From positions 57,692,210 to 57,756,209 of the forward strand of contig JAPXFY010000026.1 in assembly GCA_030674185.1 (NCBI GenBank): a stretch of DNA of 64,000 bases, in the 5' to 3' direction. A model generated the notes under the pieces. It ran no database searches and was not told the DNA's origin. It saw nothing but the letters and a program-made list of their open reading frames with translations. Below are positions 55,702 to 64,000 of the stretch, in pieces. Every line of letters starts with the position of its first letter. Within the stretch, counting starts at the first letter, position 1. Made by a program: the position numbers and the translations under genes. This DNA comes from Monoplex corrugatus. Lineage: Eukaryota > Mollusca > Gastropoda > Littorinimorpha > Ranellidae.

Positions 55702-57088
55702 AGTGATGTGTGAGAAGACAAGCGTGACAGGTGAGAAGATAAGAGTGATGTTTGAACAGATAGAAAGAGTGATGTGTGAGAAGACAAGCGTGACAGGTGA
55801 GAAGATAAGAGTGATGTTTGAACAGATAGAAAGAGTGATGTGTGAGAAGACAAGCGTGACAGATGAGAAGATAAGAGTGATGTTTGAACAGATAGAAAGA
55901 ATGATGTGTGAGAAGACAAGCGTGACAGGTGAGAAGATAAGAGTGATGTTTGAACAGATAGAAAGAGTGATGTGTGAGAAGACAAGCGTGACAGGTGAGA
56001 AGATAAGAGTGATGTTTGAACAGATAGAAAGAGTGATGTGTGAGAAGACAAGCGTGACAGGTGAGAAGATAAGAGTGATGTTTGAACAGATAGAAAGAGT
56101 GATGTGTGAGAAGACAAGCGTGACAGATGAGAAGATAAGAGTGATGTTTGAACAGATAGAAAGAGTGATGTGTGAGAAGACAAGCGTGACAGATGAGAAG
56201 ATAAGAGTGATGTTTGAACAGATAGAAAGAGTGATGTGTGAGAAGACAAGCGTGACAGATGAGAAGATAAGAGTGATGTTTGAACAGATAGAAAGAATGA
56301 TGTGTGAGAAGACAAGCGTGACAGGTGAGAAGATAAGAGTGATGTTTGAACAGATAGAAAGAGTGATGTGTGAGAAGACAAGCGTGACAGGTGAGAAGAT
56401 AAGAGTGATGTTTGAACAGATAGAAAGAGTGATGTGTGAGAAGACAAGCGTGACAGGTGAGAAGATAAGAGTGATGTTTGAACAGATAGAAAGAGTGATG
56501 TGTGAGAAGACAAGCGTGACAGATGAGAAGATAAGAGTGATGTTTGAACAGATAGAAAGAATGATGTGTGAGAAGACAAGCGTGACAGATGAGAAGATAA
56601 GAGTGATGCTTGAACAGATAAAAAGAGTGATGTGTGAGAAGACAAGCGTGACAGGTGAGAAGATAAGAGTGATGCTTGAACAGATAGAAAGAGTGATGTG
56701 TGAGAAGACAAGCGTGACAGGTGAGAAGATAAGAGTGATGTTTGAACAGATAGAAAGAGTGATGTGTGAGAAGACAAGCGTGACAGATGAGAAGATAAGA
56801 GTGATGTTTGAACAGATAGAAAGAGTGATGTGTGAGAAGACAAGCGTGACAGATGAGAAGATAAGAGTGATGTTTGAACAGATAGAAAGAGTGATGTGTG
56901 AGAAGACAAGCGTGACAGATGAGAAGATAAGAGTGATGTTTGAACAGATAGAAAGAATGATGTGTGAGAAGACAAGCGTGACAGGTGAGAAGATAAGAGT
57001 GATGTTTGAACAGATAGAAAGAGTGATGTGTGAGAAGACAAGCGTGACAGGTGAGAAGATAAGAGTGATGTTTGAACAGATAGAAACA
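55702..57088. repeat. 66-bp satellite, 21 copies, highly homogeneous
   Basis: The unit, agtgatgtgtgagaagacaa then gcgtgacaggtgagaagata and agagtgatgtttgaacagat agaaag, is 66 bp and repeats from 55702 with very few changes. It consists of three 20-24 bp sub-units each starting gtga. Reading + it gives 22 residues (RVMCEKTSVTGEKIRVMFEQ IE). An unbroken 530-codon plus frame and two minus frames of over 970 codons result. A ggt/gat variant marks copies: GGD GGGDDD GGGDDGG DDD GG. Confidence 0.95.
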
Positions 57089-58530
57089 ATGATGCGTGAA
57101 GGGATAAGAATGATGTGTGAAGAGATAAGAGTGATGTGTGAAGAGATAAGAGTGAGGTGTGAAGAGATAAGAGTGATGTGTGAAGAGATAAGAATGATGT
57201 GTGAAGAGATAAGAATGATGTGTGAAGAGATAAGAGTGATGTGTGAGAGATAAGAGTGATGTGTGAAGAGATAAGAATGATGAGGAATGAGATAAGAGTG
57301 ATGGTGGAGATAAGAGTGATGGTGAAGAGATAGATGTGTGTGAAGAGATAAGAGTGATGTGAGATAAGAATGTGGAAGAGATAAGAGTGATGTGTGAGAG
57401 AGATGAGAGGATGATGGTATGATGAGGAGGTGAGAGTAAAGGATGGGTGAGGAGATGAGAGTGATGTGAGGAATAAGAGTGATGTGTGAGAGATAAGTGA
57501 TAAGGTGATGATGAGATAGAGTGATGGATGAGATGATGATGATGTGAGTAGGAGATGAGTGTGAAGAGATAAGAAGATGAATGAGATAAGAGTGATGTGT
57601 GAAGAGATAAGAATGATGAATGAGATAAGAATGATGAATGAGATAAGAGTGATGTGTGAGGAGATGAGAGTGTGGGTGAGGAGATAGGATGGGTGAGGAG
57701 ATAAGTGATGGTGTGAGGAGATAAGAGTGATGGGTGAGGAGATAAGAGTGATGTGTGAGGAGATGAAGTGATGTGTGAGGAGATAAGATATGGTGAGAGA
57801 TAAGGTGATGTGAGAGATGAGTGTGAGTGAGAGATAGAGTGATGTGAGGATAGGTGATGTGTGAGAGTAAGAATGAGAATGTGATAGGTGATGTGAAGAG
57901 ATAAGAAGTATGAATGAGTAAGAGTGATGTGTGAAGATAAGAATGATGAATGAGATAAGAATGTGAATGAAATAAGAGTGATGTGTGAGAGATGAGAGAT
58001 GGGGGTGAGGAGATAAGAGTGATGTGTGAGAGATAAAAGTGATGGTGAGGAGATGAGAGTGATGGGTGAGGAGATAGAGTGATGTGTGAAGTATGAGAGT
58101 GATGGGTGAGGAGATAAGAGTGATGTGTGAGGAGATAAGAGTGATGTGTGAGGATAGAGTGATGTGTGAAGAGATAGAGTGATGTGTGAAGAGATAAGAG
58201 TGATGGTGTGAAGATGATGATGAAGTGAGATTGGTGTGGAGGATAAGAGTGATGTGTGAAGAGATAAGTGATGTGAGATAAGAGTGATGGTGAGAGATAA
58301 GAGTGATGTGTGAGGATGAGAGTGAGTTGAAGAGATAGAGTGATGGGTGAGGAGATAAGATGATGTGTGAAAGATAGGTGATGTGTGAGAGATAAGAGTG
58401 ATGTGTGAGGAGATGAGTGATGTGTGAGGATGATGAGAGGTGATGGGTGAGGAGATGAGAGTGATGGATGAGGAGATGAGAGTGATGTGTGAAGAGATAA
58501 GAATGATGAATGAGGAAATAAGAGTAATGA
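57089..58530. repeat. 21-bp repeat array, domain 3 (degenerate)
   Basis: First about eight clean units of gtgtgaagagataagagtga t encode E-E-I-R-V-M-C heptads (57110-57250). Beyond that, single-base deletions occur in almost every unit, leaving a frame-less gataagagtgatgtgtgag pattern. Confidence 0.93.
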
Positions 58531-59764
58531 GTGGGGAGAAGTAAGCATAGCTGAGGTAGTTTTGGGGGAATTGTAGCGTGTTTTATTTTGACTCTAAGAG
58601 ACTGAGTTCGAATCATCTGTGTGTGTGTTTTAATAAACCTATTTAATGGAGTGCATTGATTGCAAAATTATTTCAAACTGTATTTTTCTCGTTTGTTTTA
58701 AAGGTTGTTTTTAATTGACATTCATAAATATTTGAGATGTTTTTTACTTAATAAAATTACAGGAGCAATAGAGCTACTTTGGTTCAGTTTTTTAAAATTC
58801 TGTATTTTAAGTATGTACTTATGTATGCAGTTTCTTGTTTTTAACGTCATTGTCTTCTTTGTCTTTTTGTTGATTTTTTCCTCTCAATGTTACTAGACAT
58901 ATTTCACTCTTTTCTTGTTTCAGGTTTTTTCTCTTTCTCACTCCATACTCATTCCACCACCCTCTCTTCTCCTTCGTCTTCATCTACTCAAATGTTTGTT
59001 GGATTTCTGCAAAAGTTTGACAAACAGTTCACGTTGTGTAGTTATGTGTATTTATTTACGTATGTTTATTTGTGTCTCTTCAGTTAACACATTTGTAATT
59101 GCATTCATATGCAACAGTGAATTGTGACACCAAATGGAAAGGGCATTAGAAATTTGCATTTACGAAGCAGAACTAGAAATATTGGTAAAACATCCTCCCT
59201 AGAGCAATCTGTTCACAAGCAGTGCCGTTACGAGTAGAGTAACAAAAACATCATAAAACATGGTCTGAAGCAGAAGATGAATCAAGACTCAGAAGACCAG
59301 TATTATTTTCTTCGTTCAAAAATTCTGAAATTCAACTGTCAACCTGACTTCTGTAAAGTACTGGCCAAACCTGAGGGGAAAGAAAAGAACAAAAGAAAAG
59401 AAAAGGAAAGAAAGGTTTGTTTGTACTTAATGTTCTAAAAGGTTGACCAGAAAACACTTTGGCCTCAGGTATTTACAGAATCCATCTTCATTGAAAATAA
59501 CAAATCACAACCTCAGATCGTTGCAGAAAATAGGAGAGTTCTTAAATGGACGCCCACCTTAAACAGAAAAATACATGAAAATAATCTATTCAAAATGAAA
59601 AAAAGCTTATTTATCAATCTTGGAAATGATATCATCAAAATATACATAATCAGACAAATCAAACTGGTTCTCGTGTTTACATGCACTGTGCCTCCTGTTA
59701 CTGTCTATCACTATCTCTGATCCAATATCAACACACGTAAAACAACCACAGGAAATACTGATGC
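58531..59764. other. No recognisable gene
   Basis: AT-rich. The frame 58705-58896 is hydrophobic but has no domain. A short aaaagaaaag run lies near 59390-59415. Nothing else seen. Confidence 0.5.
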
Positions 59765-62190
59765 ATGAGAAAGGGTATGAGGGAAACTGAAAACTGGAAC
59801 TAGACGCGTTTCACATTAAGAACAGAAAAAAGAATGCTCACACTGCACAGAATGGTACATTATTTACACGAAAACTCATAATTTTTACAATAACATGTTT
59901 TGATCTAGTATCAGTTTTATTATATTTTCTCCTAGGATCTAAAAACACGTTTTCTTGAAACAGTATCATCCCATCAACTGTCGTTACCAAAGTTGCAGAG
60001 AGAGCCAGAAAACCTATCTGCAGTCTCTGGAACAAGTTGACAGACTGTGATGTACAAACCCACTTTTCATATCACCTGAAACCATATCATCAGTTCCCTG
60101 TGACAGTAGCTTAAGACACTTCAGCCACCACTACATCCAGGCTACTAAATGACGAAGACCATGCCTGATGTCAAAGTGAATGGGAAAGTGACTTCAAACT
60201 GGTCAGAAACATACTGATTCTTTTTAGTTTTCCAACAGTCAAGAACAAGTTTGTTGAGTCTGGTAGCCACTTGTGCTTCAACCAGTGTATCATCTACAAA
60301 CTGCACTGTGCCAGTCTTTCCAGAATCACTATACGACTTGGTATTATACTTTTAGCAACATGTGGAAACAAACTTGAAATAAATGTAGATAGTGAATAAT
60401 GATTAATGCACATTTTGCAGTCGGAATGGTGTTTTACTTTCTCAACAGGAGATGAGCAATACATTTGAAAGCAAAGCAAAGGCACAATGAAATTTATGCC
60501 CATATACCGTAAACTAGAAAAGTGTTATGGAGTTTCCAATCAGTGAGGCAATTAAATAGGCTTACTGATCCTTTATCATTTGTATGTCTCTTCATGTGGG
60601 ATACTTGGACAAGACCAATCTTGGAAGTTCTTCAACAGGCACTGCATGTGAAGGGCCCTGCGATCTTGTGTTCTGATTCTGCTGGTCCATGTTATGTCGA
60701 ACAACTGATGTTCTGTGACATTCAAAAGTATTGTATAGATTTTTGGACAATTACTTTTACCATTCCTCTTTGAGTAAAAAGGGCAATTCTATGATTAAAT
60801 AGGCATACTGATCCTTTATCATTTGTATGTCTCTTCATGTGGGATACTTGCACACCTGCATGCAACAAAGCAACTGGTGACCCTGCGTCACTGCTGTCAC
60901 AGGTTGCTTGTGCATGCAAATCTCGCCAGTTGGTAAGATGATGCCTCAGTGTTGAATCTGGCCCTCAATATCTTGCATGATTTGTGGTCAGATGGTCTTA
61001 GTCTGCGTGCTTCAGTTTTCCATACAGAAGCATCTTTGGGTTGTAGTCATTTTCAATAAGGACAATCTGTCTTGTCAGACAAGCTGGTATTTGAGCATAA
61101 ATTCTTTACATGGCAAGCCAAACTTCCTCAGAATTTGAAAGTTGCACATTTTATCTTAACAGGTGATGTGTAGGACATCTCTGGTGGAACTGTTCTGGTT
61201 GTTAAATGTGCCGTCTGTAGGTGGTCCAAGTCTTGCAGAAGTACTTCAGGGCGCTCAAGACTACTTCCCTATGCACTCCAATCTTAGTGGCGAGACTGAT
61301 AATAGGATCTTGCCACAACTTTTTGGTCAACCTTCCAGACATAGTTTTGGATATGCCAAGAGCCACGCCAGCATCATGGCATCCATGATTGCTCTCTGTA
61401 CTGCCCCGTACAGATGGAATTAATTTGCAAGAACATATTTCAAGTCATAATGGCTACCTGGCTGAACCTATCTCTTAGTGAAAAAAGCTACTTACTGCGT
61501 AGCTTTCAACGGCGATCCGGCCGACTTCTTCAGCGCAACTGCTGGGTTGAGAACTGGCTTCAATGCGCACCGCCGTGAGCGAACTCATGACAGTGCGACT
61601 GAACAAGTGAGGAGTACACCGATGGCAGGTTGTGTCGGCCCCGGTCACGGTTGAGGGTAGGGTTCCTTGCGGCGATGTAAACTGCCTCCTTTACTCCCCT
61701 CTGGAACCATCTTGCTTCTTTGTCGAGAACTTGCACACTGTCCTTTTCAAAGTTTCTATTTCAAGTCATCATAGAATTGCCCTTTTTACTCAAAGAGGAA
61801 TGGTAAAAGTAAATTTCCAAAAATCCACCATAAATAAGAAAAAAAAACAATAACAAAATGTCATCAGTCAGACAAATATTGGTATCACAGGTATGGTTGC
61901 AAAGACTGCAACGACGAGAAATGCAGTGCTTGGGCTTTTCCTGAATCATAGATCAGTTTTTTCTTATTTGGAAAAAAACAATTGCGGTACAGTAAATAGG
62001 AAGCATTTGGACAAAAATGAAAAATATATGAAAAATATTGTTATGTGGGGCTCTTAACTGATTTTAGTGTCCTATCTATCTATCTATCTGTCTGTCTATC
62101 TATCTATCTGTCTGTCTATCTATCTGTCGATGTACTTATCTCTCTGTCTGTCTGCCTGTCTGTCTGTCTATCTTTTAATCTATCTATATT
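59765..62190 (-). mobile_element. Dispersed repeat family, member 3 (longest)
   Basis: It contains the segments shared with members 1 and 2 in the same order: 59765-60030, 60300-60735, 60880-61440, then 61770-61870 and 61960-62190 with its CTAT run. Minus-strand fragments include CLTRQIVLIENDYNPK and text resembling SLATKIGVHREVVLSALKYF with TTYRRHI and EQFHQRC, the LINE RT C-terminal pattern. It carries a complex insertion at 60733-60880 and a Penelope insertion at 61449-61757. Confidence 0.75.
61449..61757 (-). mobile_element. Penelope-like element, short 3' copy with 12-bp target duplication
   Basis: The minus strand encodes the end of a Penelope GIY-YIG protein: DKEARWFQRGVKEAVYIAAR then NPTLNRDRGRHNLPSVYSSL. 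Stops follow, then ctgaagaagtcggccggat (61517-61533 region) and a hairpin gctac...gtagc at 61487-61503. The DNA is flanked by atttcaagtcat at 61437-61448 and 61758-61769. Only about 310 bp of the 3' end was inserted. It is a different Penelope type from the one at 27-29 kb. Confidence 0.9.
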
Positions 62191-62226
62191 GTGTTACATA
62201 TAGATCATTCTCATGGGCAAGCGCGT

Positions 62227-62302
<76 letters not shown>
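62063..62302. repeat. (CTAT)n/(CTGT)n and (GT)n microsatellites
   Basis: Tetranucleotide run at 62070-62190; GT run at 62223-62302. Confidence 0.97.
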
Positions 62303-62304
<2 letters not shown>

Positions 62305-63125
62305 TGTTGGAGATCAGGAGTTGGGACGATGGGTATTGTAATTCAAGTGTGGGTTTGGACAGATGTATGCTATGTGTCATATTGACAAGGGTTGCTTTCT
62401 ATGGTATGACTGTGCAAGACATCCTTCAGGTCCGTTAATCCTAAGGGGTGGTTGTGCTTTCATCCTTTCCTAGTGTTTTAAACAGCTAGCTTGAAATATG
62501 CATTTCACTACAATACAGCCTGGACTATCCAAAGAAAAGATGATATACAACTTATAATGGCTGTCTGCATGTTTTTTTCTACTTTAATCATTTTGCGCAT
62601 TATCGTTTGGGTACTCTGTCATATTTAAGAATTTAATCTTGTAATTTTCTTTTTCAGAGTTTGAGAAAAATTTATAGTTGTTTAAATACATAAATGTACT
62701 TACTTTGTATCTGTATATCTTTTGGACACTGTTACATATGTCTTTTCTTATCTTTTCATGTCATGAGATATACTTCAGATACATACCCTGTTACTTAAGA
62801 AGCTAGGACATTATAATATATTGACAAGCTATTGTAATTGTTCTACAGGGAGTTATTGTGTTGGTATCACTTGGAGTACTTTAACAAATAAACATGAAAA
62901 TTGCCAATGTTGGGAAGCATTACAAATGCCCATTTAAAGTGTCAAGGATTGCAGGACATGCAAAAGCGAATAGTATTGCGGGATATGAAAACACGATGAG
63001 ATGTCTTCCATGACCTGAAATTGGAAGAAACATGTAATATGTGGTCTCCAAGACATACATTTTAATAAGAAATTAGAACAGTATGTAACTTCAGAAAGGG
63101 GCTATACATACTTTTTTTTTTACCG
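62303..63125. other. No recognisable gene
   Basis: AT-rich, with many stops in all frames. I see nothing in it. Confidence 0.5.
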
Positions 63126-63129
63126 CACG

Positions 63130-63650
63130 CTGGTCTGATTCAAGAGGAGTTGCTATTTTAGTTTCGAACAACTTTGAATTTAAAATACCAAACATTAAAC
63201 GAGACCAAAATGGTATATGTATAAATCATACAATTCTCATCAATAGAAGAAAACTTGCTTTTAGTGAATGGTTATTGTCCCAACAATGACAATTCAAGGT
63301 TTTATTTGACTTGAACATTTCCATGGACCCAAAAGTGGACTGTAATAACTACGTGCACATGAACAACTCAAAGGCCAGGGAAACGCTACAAAATATGATA
63401 AGAGAATTTGCTTTGACAGATATCTGTCAAGAGAGCAATCCTGAATGTAGACGGCATATGTGGATAGAACTGACACCACCCAAACACAGCTGACTCGATT
63501 ATTTTTTTTATTGTCGAATTATCTGTAGTGGTCTTTTGAAAATGCCACTATTCTCTCAGGCTATCGTTCGGACCATTCAACATTTCACTTACTATTCCAT
63601 TAAGCCAAAAAGACAAAAAGTTTCCGCAATTTTTAACATTTGTTTAAAGG
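63130..63650 (+). mobile_element. Tx1/L1-like LINE endonuclease fragment
   Basis: Plus-strand text in shifting frames: SRGVAILVSNNFEFKIPNIK, LDLLINRRKLAL-like, VNGYCPNND, MDPKVDCNNYVHMNNSKARE, then LTDICQESNPECRRHMWIE, LDYFF and RSDHSTFH-like. This order (GVAILF..F, LVNIYGPN, LD..NY...N..AR, L.DI.R..HP..RR.TW, RLDFFL, SDHS) is that of the APE endonuclease of Tx1/L1-type LINEs. Several frame breaks. What follows to the window end may be its decayed continuation. Confidence 0.78.
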
Positions 63651-64000
63651 AAGAATAATATATGAAAGAAATACATGAAGAAATGAAAATGCGACTGTGA
63701 CCAAAGAGTATGTGGCTAAACATTACGAAAAGATTCTATAAAATGCATGTGCCAGGACAACTTCAAGAGTTTGCCAACGCTTAGGGCCTCTGTAAAGGAA
63801 ATTGAGCAGGATTCTGAATGGCTTACATGTGGCATGGATGAGACTCAACAAAGATATCCCATCCATCATAATAAGTCTAAAACACGTTTAAGCACCGCGC
63901 AGGAGCCTTGTGGACCCCCCCCCCCCCAATCCGCTATAATGTTTAACCCACACCCCATTCATCAGTGGCTACATGCTGACCACTTCGCCACAGCGATGAG
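63651..64000. other. Possible decayed LINE continuation; poly-C run
   Basis: No clear domain. A run of about 12 C lies at 63916-63928. The window ends here. Confidence 0.35.

Noticed and set aside
55624..58616. Two minus-strand frames of about 974 and 991 codons and a plus frame of 530 codons
   Set aside because: They overlap each other across a tandem satellite whose unit lacks stops in several frames; homogeneity is at DNA level. I kept only the possible coiled-coil origin as a finding.

Overview
This is eukaryotic, almost certainly animal, nuclear DNA. It has long microsatellites and minisatellites, many decayed LINE, Penelope, gypsy and piggyBac-like elements, segmental duplications, and a single clear host gene. 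That gene is an intronless class A GPCR (49540-50667) of the divergent type found in lophotrochozoan chemosensory receptor sets. Together with the repeat content it suggests a mollusc, probably a gastropod. The species is an inference, not something read directly.

Layout. 0-9 kb: an RTE LINE 3' end, simple repeats, a 1.56-kb array of a 26-bp minisatellite, one member of a dispersed repeat family, and a decayed RTE-like LINE with an internal 6 x 43 bp array. 9-19 kb: simple repeats, then a near full-length two-ORF LINE on the minus strand (L1-like ORF1; EN-RT ORF2) and a 5'-truncated relative. 19-43 kb: two copies of one segmental duplication, 19130-26530 and 30270-43205. The second copy is split by a stack of an L2/CR1-type LINE and a piggyBac-like element that holds an RTE LINE. 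The first copy has its own piggyBac-like insertion. Both copies carry the same odd composite: a gypsy integrase (+), a gypsy gag-protease (-) and a LINE EN-RT (-). Between the copies lie a 41-bp minisatellite, a Penelope-like element with RT and GIY-YIG domains, and an RTE fragment. 44-54 kb: the GPCR with its upstream minisatellite, and a second, internally deleted duplicate that keeps only the last 77 codons of the receptor. 54-58.5 kb: a 3.8-kb purine-rich array built on a 21-bp unit that encodes a heptad repeat. 59-64 kb: another member of the dispersed repeat family carrying a Penelope insertion with a 12-bp target-site duplication, then a Tx1/L1-like endonuclease fragment.

No operons, CRISPR arrays or bacterial features are present, and the genes do not form a pathway. 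The main value of the window is historical: paralogous empty sites allow several insertions to be ordered. I saw no convincing new defence or metabolic system. The best candidates for new biology are the recurrent tail-to-tail gypsy composite, a 450-bp foldback element with a Penelope/hammerhead-like motif, and the heptad-encoding array.
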